DNA of 64,000 nucleotides from Hydrogenedens sp964549105 (GTDB lineage Bacteria > Hydrogenedentota > Hydrogenedentia > Hydrogenedentales > Hydrogenedentaceae). The position numbers and the translations under genes were made by a program. Location of the stretch: positions 57,164 through 121,163 of the forward strand of contig CAZJTZ010000006.1 in NCBI GenBank assembly GCA_964549105.1, written 5' to 3'. The notes below the pieces were generated by a model, which saw nothing but the letters and a program-made list of their open reading frames with translations, was not told where the DNA came from and did no database searches. How positions within the stretch are numbered: position 1 is the first letter of the stretch; each line of letters starts with the position of its first letter. Shown here one piece after another: positions 8,297 to 17,374 of this stretch.

Positions 8297-8397
8297 AATT
8301 AATTCCCTTTAATATAAATAACAAAACCTAATTAATTGAAAAGAACATCAAAACAATTTTTAACCGTTATATACAATTGCCATTATTTTTAACAGTA

Positions 8398-8922
8398 TTA
8401 CAATTGTATTTTTTCTATAAAGTATTTAAATGACTTATTTCTCTGCTTTGCCATTTCAATAGAAAAATTATTAAGAATTTCTATCATAAAATTTACACGA
8501 GAATTCCCCGAAATTAATTTATTGAAATCTTCTTTTGAAATATTATCTGTTCTTTCAAAATGACGGATTTTAATTTTTTTAAACTTTGTAGTGTCTAACC
8601 CAGCAAGATACCAACTCTCTATTTCTTTTATTACCACAACTATTTTCTCTTTATCAATATCAATATCAATAATGTTTTCAATCTCTTCCTTTTTGGCACT
8701 CACACATGGTGATTTATCTATGTCTGTAATAAAAAAATAATCTGCGTCCATTGTTGATTTGATACTTTTAAGGAAATTTTTAACCTTCTCTCTTTTCATA
8801 TTTGAATAAAGTATGATTTTTATATCATCATATTGTTCCTGTAGTTTCAGCTCGATTATTTTTTTAAAGAACCTCTCATCATCATTACCTTCAGCCCATA
8901 TATACAATCTTTTATAACTCAT
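8398..8922 (-). CDS. Small TOPRIM-like protein (DUF4276/DUF4435-like), partner of ATPase
   Basis: A 174-residue soluble protein. Its layout fits a minimal TOPRIM fold: strand 1 ends with a Glu-Gly (LYIWAEGNDDERFF, Glu11), and a later strand ends in Asp-x-Asp (YFFITDIDKS, Asp67 and Asp69), the usual metal ligands. A third motif, VVIKEIESWYLAG (Glu100, Glu102), resembles the ELEAW motif of DUF4276 proteins. The gene starts 2 bases after the stop codon of the ATPase gene, so the pair is translationally coupled. ATPase plus small TOPRIM pairs occur in anti-phage systems such as PARIS and AbiL-like modules; I cannot assign this one to a named system. Codon choice is strikingly AT-rich, suggesting acquisition by transfer. 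TOPRIM assignment is by motif only. Confidence 0.75.
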   Translation of the reverse strand: MSYKRLYIWAEGNDDERFFKKIIELKLQEQYDDIKIILYSNMKREKVKNFLKSIKSTMDADYFFITDIDKSPCVSAKKEEIENIIDIDIDKEKIVVVIKEIESWYLAGLDTTKFKKIKIRHFERTDNISKEDFNKLISGNSRVNFMIEILNNFSIEMAKQRNKSFKYFIEKIQL

Positions 8923-8924
8923 AT

Positions 8925-10241
8925 TTATACCCCAAGTAGATTCTGAACATAAAGGTCATCAATTCCTATATCATTTTCTAAAAATGTTTTTACTTCTTCT
9001 TTATCACCAGGTCTGGAAACCGTTGAGAATCCTTGTTTATCACGGGAAACAAGTAAAATGTTTTCTAATCCTGCGTGCTTTAACACTTCAGGATTATGAG
9101 TAGTAACAATAATCTGTTTTTTTTGTGAGGCGTCCTTCATCATATCCACTATTTTTGAAATAAGATAAGGGTGTATATTCCGTTCTGGTTCCTCAATAAT
9201 AGTCAATGTTTTTTTCTCAAAATATAAAGCAATAATTAGGGCTATTATATTTATTGTTCCATCAGAAATTAAGGGAGCAGGTAAATTCTTTTTCTTAAAA
9301 TATGTTTCTTGTAATTTAAAAAGCAAAGATTTGTCCATAACTTGATCTACACCAAGATTACTTATAAATGGTAAAAGGTCCTTCACTAAATTAAAAAGAG
9401 TTTGCCTCTTATCTACATCCTCAGCAATATTTTTAAGAATAATAGATAAGTTACTTCCATCCTCTTCCAATTCTGCCTTTCCAGTAATTGGAGTGGCTTT
9501 TTTAGGTAATTTTGGGTCAAAATCATATACAGAAATATCACTAAAAGATTTCGCTATTGGCGGTAAAAAGAAAGGCAAATCAAGGAGAAGAGTACTATGT
9601 GGTAACTGTAATTTTCTTATGAAAGAGGGATAAATATCTTCTATTTTTATAGGTGCTTTTTCTGGTTGTAAATTAACCTTGAACTTTCCACTATCAACTG
9701 ACAGAATGATTTCTCCCTCTCCTATTTTTTTTCTTGTTTGTCCTTCAACTTTAATAAATCCACATTTCTGAACTAAACTGTCTTTAACAATATCAAACCC
9801 CCTTCCCCCTTTTTGTTTGCCTTTAAACTTTAACGCAAATTCATAAATTATCTCATATACTTCTATTATATTTTTAAAATTTATTCCTTTACCTTTTTCT
9901 GTTCCAACTGATTGAAAAGGAGCGTTTTGAAAAATATTAATTAAACCTAAACCTTTATTATTTTTCTGTATAAGTTGCCTAACTTTCTGGTCAAAAACAA
10001 CTCTTAAAGAAAATTTCTCAGAATTGCCAACATTTATGTTTCCTAGATACTCAACACCTCCTTGCATAGATATTGCATTGTCTAATCCCGAGTTCGCCAT
10101 GTCACTTAAAAACTTAAAAATTTGGACAAAATTAGATTTTCCAGAAGCATTAGCACCAATTAGAACATTAAAATTACCGAGTTCTACTTCTAAATCTTTA
10201 AAACTCTTAAAATTTGTTACCCTTATCTTTTTTATGCTCAT
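8925..10241 (-). CDS. SMC/RecF-like AAA (AAA_21) ATPase of a two-gene module
   Basis: A 438-residue ABC-type ATPase of the OLD/RecF/AAA_21 group. It starts IKKIRVTNFKSFKDLEVELG, followed by Walker A (GANASGKS, residues 29-36). A long central insertion (about 60-260) replaces the SMC coiled coil. A signature-like DGSNLS lies at about 264, Walker B (TIIEEPE) at 347-353 with catalytic Glu, and a switch His (TTHNPE) at about 382. Such ATPases act as sensors or clamps for a nuclease partner, here the TOPRIM-like protein encoded 2 bases downstream. No TOPRIM domain is fused to this protein itself, unlike OLD nucleases. Base composition is AT-rich compared with flanking genes. Confidence 0.88.
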   Translation of the reverse strand: MSIKKIRVTNFKSFKDLEVELGNFNVLIGANASGKSNFVQIFKFLSDMANSGLDNAISMQGGVEYLGNINVGNSEKFSLRVVFDQKVRQLIQKNNKGLGLINIFQNAPFQSVGTEKGKGINFKNIIEVYEIIYEFALKFKGKQKGGRGFDIVKDSLVQKCGFIKVEGQTRKKIGEGEIILSVDSGKFKVNLQPEKAPIKIEDIYPSFIRKLQLPHSTLLLDLPFFLPPIAKSFSDISVYDFDPKLPKKATPITGKAELEEDGSNLSIILKNIAEDVDKRQTLFNLVKDLLPFISNLGVDQVMDKSLLFKLQETYFKKKNLPAPLISDGTINIIALIIALYFEKKTLTIIEEPERNIHPYLISKIVDMMKDASQKKQIIVTTHNPEVLKHAGLENILLVSRDKQGFSTVSRPGDKEEVKTFLENDIGIDDLYVQNLLGV

Positions 10242-10560
10242 AGTTCAACCTCTTTTGATTATCAATTCTATAACTATAACTAAGTTTCCTTGTTTATATT
10301 TTCAAAATAGAACATTATAATTCATTTTGATTATACAGTCTTCTAAATAGATACTTAAACTTAATCTCGTTGCTTTTTTTGTTTTTAATAATCAAGCAAT
10401 TCTTAATACTATTATGATTAGTTTTTTATGTTTTTATATTACATGTTGACAATTAAAGGTATTCCTACCTTAAAATCTTTTAAGGTAGGTAGTCTAATCG
10501 GGAATGGGATTTATATTATAATGTAGGTTTGTAGAATTGAATTTTAAGAGGAGTTGAGTT
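10242..10560. other. Divergent intergenic region with strong palindrome
   Basis: This 319-base region lies between the leftward ATPase gene and rightward rmuC. It contains TTGACA at 10446-10451, a perfect 12-base-pair palindrome at 10464-10489 and TATAAT at 10517-10522, a possible rmuC -10. The TTGACA-to-TATAAT distance is far too long for one promoter. Nothing protein-coding is visible. Confidence 0.5.
10464..10489. promoter_or_regulatory. Perfect 26-base palindrome, operator-like
   Basis: CCTACCTTAAAA and TTTTAAGGTAGG are exact inverted copies separated by only TC. It sits between divergent genes, just after a TTGACA, where a terminator is not needed. That suggests an operator for a dimeric repressor, or a cruciform-forming site. 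It could also terminate an unannotated short transcript; the two-base gap makes a stable RNA hairpin loop slightly less ideal. Confidence 0.5.
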
Positions 10561-11871
10561 GTGCTTACGATAGTTTCTGTAATAACTCTGGCAGTTCTAA
10601 TAGTTTTGTTGCTTTTTGTTATTTACCAGACCCTTCTTTATAATCGGACAATCAAAAGTTCTCAGGATGTCATTACTGAAATTCGGGATTCCTTGAAGCA
10701 TATCAACGATTCTTTTGCCTCTTTTTCAAGGACTATGCTTGATGAAATCTCGCGAAATCGGACTGAACTATCAACTATTTTAACTTCTACATTAAAAGAT
10801 ACCGCTCAAACGCAACTGGGACAATTAAGGATTTTCTCAGAAAACCTTGACCGACTTTCTCAATCCAATTCAGAGAGTCTGTCCAGAATTAATGAAACCC
10901 TGAGGACAGAAATTAATAATTTACAACAGGCAAATGAGAAGAAACTTGAAGAGATGCGGAAGACCGTGGATGAAAAGCTTCAAACCACGCTTGAAAATCG
11001 TTTGTCTGAATCTTTTAAGACAGTTAGCACACAATTAGAGAGTGTGTATAAGGGTCTGGGTGAGATGAAAAACCTTGCTTCGGATGTGGGTGATTTGAAG
11101 CGCGTATTGACGAATGTGAAGCAACGAGGTGTGTTCGGTGAACTGCAATTAGAGAACATTCTTGAAGACATATTAACCACAGGACAATATGAAAAGAACG
11201 CAACTATTAAAAAGGGGAATCAGGTTGAGTTTGCCATTAGAATCCCTTCAAAGGATATTGATGACAAGTATATTCTGCTGCCTATTGACTCCAAATTTCC
11301 CCGTGAAGATTATGAGCGTATTTTGACAGCACAGGAGCGTGCTGACCCTATTGCCCTTGCTGAGGCAGTAAAATCTTTAACTAACCGTATTATTAGTGAA
11401 GCAAAGGACATTAATGAAAAATACATAGAACCTCCAAAAACTACGGATTTTGCTATATTGTTTCTTCCAGTAGAAGGGTTGTTTGCGGAGGTATTGCGTA
11501 TTCCCGGTTTGTTCGAGCGAATAAGGAAAGATTACAGCGTTATTATCACAGGTCCAACAACTATTACTGCCATTCTCAATAGCCTTCAAATGGGCTTTCG
11601 CACCCTTGCTATTGAAAAGCGTTCTACGGAGGTATGGAAAGTTTTGAGTGCAGTGAAAACGGAATTTACCAAATTTGGTGATTATCTTTTAAAGACCAAA
11701 CAGAAATTGGAACAGGCTGCTAATGAAATAGATAATGCACAAAAACGAACCTCAATTATTGACCGCAAGTTAAAAGGTGTAGAAACACTTGACCCAACCG
11801 AATCTGCAAGGGTGTTAGGTTTAGAGGATGAAAACACTTTGGGAAATAATGAAATTAATGGTAAATTATAA
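10561..11871 (+). CDS. rmuC: DNA recombination protein RmuC
   Basis: RmuC-family proteins are membrane-anchored proteins with a PD-(D/E)XK-like nuclease-related domain that limit recombination at inverted repeats in E. coli. The 436-residue product has an N-terminal membrane helix (about 3-23), a long coiled coil (about 30-170) and the RmuC domain (about 170-400), with RGVFGELQLENILEDIL, LPIDSKFPREDYERIL and FAILFLPVEGLFAEVLRIPG. The start is a GTG at 10561 preceded by AGAGGAG. A DJ-1 family gene follows after 26 bases. Confidence 0.93.
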   Translation: MLTIVSVITLAVLIVLLLFVIYQTLLYNRTIKSSQDVITEIRDSLKHINDSFASFSRTMLDEISRNRTELSTILTSTLKDTAQTQLGQLRIFSENLDRLSQSNSESLSRINETLRTEINNLQQANEKKLEEMRKTVDEKLQTTLENRLSESFKTVSTQLESVYKGLGEMKNLASDVGDLKRVLTNVKQRGVFGELQLENILEDILTTGQYEKNATIKKGNQVEFAIRIPSKDIDDKYILLPIDSKFPREDYERILTAQERADPIALAEAVKSLTNRIISEAKDINEKYIEPPKTTDFAILFLPVEGLFAEVLRIPGLFERIRKDYSVIITGPTTITAILNSLQMGFRTLAIEKRSTEVWKVLSAVKTEFTKFGDYLLKTKQKLEQAANEIDNAQKRTSIIDRKLKGVETLDPTESARVLGLEDENTLGNNEINGKL

Positions 11872-11897
11872 AAGTATTGTGATAAAGGAGGTAGATT

Positions 11898-12452
11898 ATG
11901 GCTAAAATTCTTGTTTTATTAGCTCAAGGTTGCGAAGAGATAGAAGCAGTTACACCTATTGACTTACTTAACCGTGCTGGTTTAGAAGTGGTTACGGCCT
12001 GTCTGGATGATGAAAAAGTTATTCGAGCCAGTCATGGTGCTATCCTCGTGGCACAGAAAAAATTGAGTGAAGTCATAAACGAAGCATGGGATATGGTTGT
12101 TCTCCCCGGTGGCTTGCCTGGTGCTGATTATCTGAGAAATAATCCACAAGTTATCAAACTTGTTAAGGAGATGGCTTCCTCTGGCAAATATGTAGCGGCT
12201 ATATGTGCTGCACCTCGTGTTTTGGCGGAGAATGGTCTCCTGAATGGTAAAAAAGCAACGGGTTATCCAGGATTTTTAAAGAAAAACGATTACCCCGAAA
12301 TTGATATTTGTGATGAAAAGGTTGTTGTAAGTGATAACATAATCACAGGCAGAGGTCCTGGCGTGGCTATTGACTTTGCCCTGAAACTTATTGAAATATT
12401 AGGTGGCGAAGAATTACGAAATAAGGTGGAAACAAGCCTTGTTCGATACTAA
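11898..12452 (+). CDS. DJ-1/PfpI family protein (YajL-like)
   Basis: A 184-residue single-domain DJ-1 family protein. The family's conserved Glu is in GCEEIEAVTPID (residues 11-22) and the nucleophilic Cys in the elbow AAICAAPRVL (about residue 105). GGLPGADYLRNN is the usual strand-loop near the active site. DJ-1 members have been assigned protein-repair, deglycase or glyoxalase III activity, which is debated, so I give no specific reaction. A strong AAAGGAGG precedes the ATG. It lies just downstream of rmuC and converges with the kinase gene. Confidence 0.9.
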   Translation: MAKILVLLAQGCEEIEAVTPIDLLNRAGLEVVTACLDDEKVIRASHGAILVAQKKLSEVINEAWDMVVLPGGLPGADYLRNNPQVIKLVKEMASSGKYVAAICAAPRVLAENGLLNGKKATGYPGFLKKNDYPEIDICDEKVVVSDNIITGRGPGVAIDFALKLIEILGGEELRNKVETSLVRY

Positions 12453-12469
12453 ATATCGTAGTTAAAAAT

Positions 12470-15304
12470 CTAGTTATTTCCGATATTTTCTACAATATCT
12501 CGCTGTGTAAGTATATGTATATTTGAGGTAAGAGGGAAAGGGACGCCCATCAGACTTGGGAAAATAACCTCTACGAAGGCGCCCGTATATTGTTGTAAAG
12601 GAAGGGGTATATTTGTCCGATATGACCCTTCTGCCACTTCGGAAAGGTTTTTGCATTTCCAGTCTTTGTTGGTTAAATTGAAAATATCACCTCTCTTGTC
12701 TTTGCTGCAATACCATACACGGCATTCGATAATCTCTTCACTCACTTTTACTGTGCACTCGCCTGTGGAAGAAAAATCCCAATGAAAAATAGGCATATTC
12801 TTTTGTCCCAGAATACGGTGATAAAACACGCGTAGGGTATCTTTGAAATCGTAGATAGGGGTATGTGTAGATGGCAAAAAATTTAAAAGCATTTGTTGAG
12901 GTAAAAACGCAAATTCTCGAGACAATTGAAGATGGGGACACATTAACCAGGATACAGGTTCAGGTATTTCCGAATTCATCTGTTCAGAAAGGGGTACCAG
13001 GTTATAACCCTGTTCGTTTCCGATGGAAACAACCAGTTTTGGAATTTGCAATGAAGTACGATAGGAATAAGGGTCTATGACTTTTAACAAATTTTCTCCA
13101 TCTTCCGTTTCAAGCAAGGGCAAAATCCCTGCGTCATCCATTTCCGCGAACAAAGGAGGGAAACTTATTTCATCCATGAACATTCGTTTTATCTGTTGTT
13201 CCAGATGAAATGCAGAAGCATTAATAGATACCAATCCGATAACACGAGAATCTACTGAGGGAACCAGCCATGGAACAAAGAACGGTGCATCTCCACATAA
13301 AACAAATTCTTTTAACGGAATTTCAGAACGCAAGTTTTTTAGTAAAAACTCCTGAATAGCATCCATAGCCCGAACCACGGATTTGACCAGTGGACAAAAT
13401 ACAATCCAACCCGGGTCGTATGTCTCAAAATACTGTTTCAAACTCCAACTTACAAATTCCGTAGGCTCTAAATTAACGACTTTTGCGGGTGTTTCATAAA
13501 TCCCAACCTTGTCCCTTGGAAAACCTTCAAGAATAGCCACTACCGATTTAGAAGAGACGGCAAGAGAAATGAAATAAGGGGAGATTTCGCTCATGGGTGT
13601 TTCATTTGTGGAGAAGCCTTCGGTAAGAACTAACATACCAATATCTTTTACGCGTTGATTGGGTATTATTAATGTTAGCCAATGACGCCACACAGGAGGC
13701 ACAGTCTTTTCTGGATGCCAACTCTGAGACACAAAATCGAGAAAATATGCTTTATAGCCTTCCCCTTGTTTTTCTCCATAAACATCAAACCTGTAAGCAT
13801 TGTCATATTCTCGTGCAAATTTCATTAAAAACCCGGAATAATCATATTGGCGGACCTTTGGCTGTTCTTTCTCTCCTACTTTATTGCTCTGGATTTTTTC
13901 TATGGCTCCTTCTTTATAATAAAAGGTATAGAGTAAAAAGCCACTTAAGCATAATGAAATAATTGAAATAATAAGCAGAACTACAAACAAAATGTTACTT
14001 TTGAGCCTTGATGGAACCTGTTGAGTTTGACTTGTACTTGTATTAAAAGTATATGAGGTGGGTGTAGGGGTATAAGCCGTTTCCATCATATTAGGAGTTG
14101 GAGGAACGGGGGTTGACGGTAGAACGGTACCTGTTCCGCTTGTAGGTGTGGTCGTATGTAGGGGCATGGGTGTCGGCGTCTGTCTTTGTGCTTGCATACC
14201 TGTATTGTATGGAGTTTGAAATCCTACGGACTGAGTCACCTGACCAGCCTCAATAGGAGGAGTGCCTCGCTCTGTAATAGGAGGAGGGGAAGGAGTAGCA
14301 CCTATTTCTAAATTTTGCAATTTCCTACTATCAGAAGGGGTTATCGGATAACTCGGCGGACTCTCTTTGGGTTGAGGTGTAAATTCAGGTGTTATTAGAA
14401 CCTCTTCCGTTAATACCATGGTCCTCTGTTCCACAGGGGTCATTTCACCTGACTCCCGTTTTAACAAATCTGCCTTAATCTCACGGAGTCGGTCTGCTAC
14501 TTCCTTACCCGAAACAGGTCTACCTTCTGGATTTTTCAGGAGACACTGAGAAACAAGTTTTTCAAGTGCCACCGGTAAATCAGGATTTATCAATCGAACC
14601 GGTGTCGGGGGGGTATCTGTATGTTGCCTCATTAACGCAAGATAATTCTCAGCCTCAAAAGGTAAACTTCCTGTAAACAGGAAATATAAAACCACGCCCA
14701 GCGAATATATATCCGATTGCGGAGTCGCCTCTTTACCTAAACACTGCTCCGGAGACATATATGCTGGTGTCCCTAAAACATTATGTTCACCTGTTAAAGG
14801 GGTCAGTGATGTATCGCGTAAGCGTGCAAGATTAAAATCAGTCAATTTAACATTGCCCTGCTCATCTACAAGAATATTTGCAGGTTTTACATCACGATGA
14901 ACAATATCCGCTTGATGGGCAAGATATAATGCTTCGGCTATTTGTATGCCAATATCTATCCGTTCAACCAGAGAAAGATTGGGATTATCCCGCATAAATC
15001 GGTCTAAATTTTTCCCCTGCACATATTCCATTACAAGAGCCAATCGCTGATTTTCCTCGACAATATCATAAATCTGAACGATACCCGGATAATTCAGCCG
15101 TGCTGCACTTTGCGCCTCCCGTAAAAAACGAGCCACGCGGCTTGGCTCCGAAGAATGTTGAGGATGCAATACCTTAATGGCAACCTCACGCTTCAATCGA
15201 GGGTCAAAACCGCGGTAGACAACACCAAAACCACCTTCAGCAATCCGCTCTTCTACCTGATAAACGCCAATTTTTGGAGGTATATCTCCTGGTTTACTTG
15301 ACAC
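12470..15304 (-). CDS. Transmembrane Ser/Thr kinase fused to a PqaA-like pseudoenzyme domain
   Basis: A 944-residue receptor-type kinase. Residues 15-275 are a Hanks-type kinase: G-loop EGGFGVVY (23-30), Lys44, HRDVKPAN (136-143), then DFN (156-158) in place of DFG, and GTPAYMSPEQ. A Pro/Thr-rich linker (about 300-433) leads to one membrane helix (about 435-460). Residues 480-944 resemble PhoPQ-activated pathogenicity-related proteins (PqaA): SQSWHPEK-PPVWRHWLTLIIP, RAMDAIQEF and IDPYSYRTSLQIPKLVVSIG. The family's nucleophile elbow (GASKRGW) is replaced by GDAPFFVPW near residue 670, and the Asp region reads GNEQGY, so the domain is probably catalytically dead and may bind a ligand outside the membrane. 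Start is GTG. There is no partner phosphatase gene nearby. Confidence 0.88.
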   Translation of the reverse strand: MSSKPGDIPPKIGVYQVEERIAEGGFGVVYRGFDPRLKREVAIKVLHPQHSSEPSRVARFLREAQSAARLNYPGIVQIYDIVEENQRLALVMEYVQGKNLDRFMRDNPNLSLVERIDIGIQIAEALYLAHQADIVHRDVKPANILVDEQGNVKLTDFNLARLRDTSLTPLTGEHNVLGTPAYMSPEQCLGKEATPQSDIYSLGVVLYFLFTGSLPFEAENYLALMRQHTDTPPTPVRLINPDLPVALEKLVSQCLLKNPEGRPVSGKEVADRLREIKADLLKRESGEMTPVEQRTMVLTEEVLITPEFTPQPKESPPSYPITPSDSRKLQNLEIGATPSPPPITERGTPPIEAGQVTQSVGFQTPYNTGMQAQRQTPTPMPLHTTTPTSGTGTVLPSTPVPPTPNMMETAYTPTPTSYTFNTSTSQTQQVPSRLKSNILFVVLLIISIISLCLSGFLLYTFYYKEGAIEKIQSNKVGEKEQPKVRQYDYSGFLMKFAREYDNAYRFDVYGEKQGEGYKAYFLDFVSQSWHPEKTVPPVWRHWLTLIIPNQRVKDIGMLVLTEGFSTNETPMSEISPYFISLAVSSKSVVAILEGFPRDKVGIYETPAKVVNLEPTEFVSWSLKQYFETYDPGWIVFCPLVKSVVRAMDAIQEFLLKNLRSEIPLKEFVLCGDAPFFVPWLVPSVDSRVIGLVSINASAFHLEQQIKRMFMDEISFPPLFAEMDDAGILPLLETEDGENLLKVIDPYSYRTSLQIPKLVVSIGNEQGYNLVPLSEQMNSEIPEPVSWLMCPHLQLSREFAFLPQQMLLNFLPSTHTPIYDFKDTLRVFYHRILGQKNMPIFHWDFSSTGECTVKVSEEIIECRVWYCSKDKRGDIFNLTNKDWKCKNLSEVAEGSYRTNIPLPLQQYTGAFVEVIFPSLMGVPFPLTSNIHILTQRDIVENIGNN

Positions 15305-15505
15305 TTTTTTTCCTGTTTGAGTTCTTAGTGTTTATAACAAATTATGATAACAATATACCTTTTCTAACTACCACATTCCAAACAAAATAAGAATGAATTG
15401 TTCCTTTTTAAAATACCTGAACACAAAAAATAGTTCTTTTAAGTTTCAAAAAACTTCACTTTATTATAATTATTAATAAATTTTTTATTATTGTCTAATA
15501 ATAAG

Positions 15506-15548
15506 TTAAGAAAAAGATTTCTTGCTACGCTCGAAATGACAAAGGCGG
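15506..15548 (+). repeat. Dispersed CATTCCGAGCG-type repeat, copy B
   Basis: TTAAGAAAAAGATTTCTTGC, then TACGCTCGAAATGACAAAGG and CGG. It matches copy A (7317-7358, opposite strand) with only a few substitutions and copy C at 47583-47626. Confidence 0.75.
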
Positions 15549-15935
15549 ATTTCTCTCAAAGGTATCATAAAACTGGGGCTGTCTAAAAAGCCTGAAAAAG
15601 TAAAGGTGGAGCGTTATGCACCCTTTTGGTGAAGGCATAGAAACACCTATTTAAGAGTATAAATAGTACATACATCCCTCTCTTTGTGTCTTCCACCCTT
15701 ACAACGATATGAAAATATCCATACAAAGAAGGTATTTTTTACATGTCTTGTATTATCTATTACAATGTTTTAAAATTCTTTTGTTACTTTATATCGGACA
15801 ACAGTTACGGGTAATATAAAAGATTATTTACAAAGAAATAGAAAAAGATTATATCTTGTTTTAGTAATAAAATTTAATTTTAAGATTTGTTCGATGGAGA
15901 AATAATCTATTGTTTGTAAGGGACTGTGTATTTTG

Positions 15936-15965
15936 TTGATAAGTAGGTTATTTTATAAATACAAT
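15936..15965 (+). promoter_or_regulatory. Possible sigma70-type promoter for cydAB
   Basis: TTGATA (15936-15941), 18-base spacer, TACAAT (15960-15965), about 43 bases before the cydA ATG. The region is AT-rich, so chance matches are likely. Confidence 0.4.
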
Positions 15966-16008
15966 TTATATATGGATTTAATTTTAATTTTTGGAGGAGT
16001 ACACTTTT

Positions 16009-17346
16009 ATGTTTAGTGATGCCCTTATGTTAGCCCGGATTCAGTTTGCTTTAACGGCTATGTTTCATTATCTTTATCCACCGTTGACAATTGGTCTGGG
16101 CTGGATTTTAGTTTACTTTTCTTATAAGCGACTGAAGACAGAAGATGAATTGTATGATAAAATGGCACGCTTCTGGACAAATATTTTTGCCATAACTTTT
16201 GCGATGGGTGTAACAACAGGCATTGTAATGGAGTTTGAGTTTGGCACGAATTGGTCGGAGTATTCTCGATTTGTAGGGGATGTGTTTGGTTCTCCATTGG
16301 CGGCAGAAGCCTTGATTTCGTTCTTTCTTGAATCTACCTTTTTGGGTATACTGGTATTTGGCTGGAATCGTGTATCAAAACGAGCACATTTTTTCTCAAC
16401 AGTTATGGTTGCCTTAGGTGCTACTTTGTCGGCGTTGTGGATTATTGTTGCTAATTCATGGCAGCAAACACCTGCGGGTTTTCACATTGTAGATACGCCA
16501 TTGGGACCCCGCGCTGAGGTTATCAGTTTCTGGCAAATGTTTTTCAATCCTTCAACTATCGGTAGGTATAGCCATGTAGTAGTGAGTGCTATGTTAACTG
16601 CTGCCTTTTTTGTGATGAGTATCTCTGCTTATTATATTTTGAAAAGGAAGCATGAGGAATTTGCACGGCGTTCGTTTAAGGTGGCATTAGTTTTTGGGAT
16701 TATATCTGCATATCTTATATTATTAGCAGGGCATCATCAGGCTATTACTGTATCAAGGCATCAACCCACAAAGTTAGCCGCTTTTGAAGGACATTTCAAG
16801 ACAACAGAAGGTGGAACACCTTTTTATTTGTTTGGCATCCCCAACGAAAAGGAAAAACGCGTTGATTATGGGATTACCATTCCTGGTTTTTTAAGTTTTC
16901 TTGTGTATTTTGATTTTAACAAACCCGTAACAGCACTTGACCAGTTTCCGTTAGAGGACCAGCCACCTGTCACACTACCCTTTTTTAGTTTTCATTTGAT
17001 GTCAGTTCTGGGTATGTTCTTTATAGGACTGACTACCCTCTTATTATTTCTGTGGTGGTGGGGAAAATTGTTTGATTACCATTGGTTGCTATGGATTACT
17101 GTTCTTTCCCTTCCTCTACCATATATCGCAAATATGGTAGGCTGGATTGCTGCTGAGGTAGGGCGTCAACCGTGGGTTGTGCAGGGCATACTACGGACAC
17201 AGGACGGGGTATCGCCAGGTGTATCGGCAAGTCAAGTATTAGGCTCTATGCTTATGTTCACTGCGATTTATACCCTATTCTTTATCTTATACATATTTAT
17301 TTTGTGTGATAAAATTAGGAAAGGGCCGGAAGCCATACATCATTAA
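16009..17346 (+). CDS. cydA: Cytochrome bd ubiquinol oxidase subunit I
   Basis: CydA carries hemes b558, b595 and d and the quinol site of the high-affinity terminal oxidase in the inner membrane. I place the start at ATG 16009 because GGAGGAG at 15993-15999 is its Shine-Dalgarno; an in-frame TTG at 15991 would put that site inside the gene. The 445-residue product has His20 in FHYLYPPLTIG, a heme ligand, GRYSH for a second ligand region, and GRQPWVVQGILRTQDGVSP near the C-terminus. The length means a short Q-loop, the type found in CIO-like and many anaerobe oxidases. cydB follows after 28 bases. cydDC is absent from the window. Confidence 0.96.
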   Translation: MFSDALMLARIQFALTAMFHYLYPPLTIGLGWILVYFSYKRLKTEDELYDKMARFWTNIFAITFAMGVTTGIVMEFEFGTNWSEYSRFVGDVFGSPLAAEALISFFLESTFLGILVFGWNRVSKRAHFFSTVMVALGATLSALWIIVANSWQQTPAGFHIVDTPLGPRAEVISFWQMFFNPSTIGRYSHVVVSAMLTAAFFVMSISAYYILKRKHEEFARRSFKVALVFGIISAYLILLAGHHQAITVSRHQPTKLAAFEGHFKTTEGGTPFYLFGIPNEKEKRVDYGITIPGFLSFLVYFDFNKPVTALDQFPLEDQPPVTLPFFSFHLMSVLGMFFIGLTTLLLFLWWWGKLFDYHWLLWITVLSLPLPYIANMVGWIAAEVGRQPWVVQGILRTQDGVSPGVSASQVLGSMLMFTAIYTLFFILYIFILCDKIRKGPEAIHH

Positions 17347-17374
17347 ACCTTATTGACAATAGGAGTTCTTATCT

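Larger units (their letters stand above)
15305..16008. other. Intergenic region with dispersed repeat upstream of cydA
   Basis: A 704-base AT-rich gap between divergent kinase and cydA genes. It holds repeat copy B (15506-15548), a GGGGCTGTCTAAAAAG string near 15572 that resembles ends of some insertion sequences, and a run of alternating GGTG/CACC words at about 15610-15650. A plausible cyd promoter lies at 15936-15965. No open frame of note. Confidence 0.5.

Noticed and set aside
12871..13080. 69-codon rightward frame inside the kinase gene
   Set aside because: It is antisense to the conserved PqaA-like domain and has no independent support.
15572..15660. Possible insertion-sequence end (GGGGCTGTCTAAAAAG)
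   Set aside because: Only one end-like string is visible, with no matching inverted copy and no transposase nearby.
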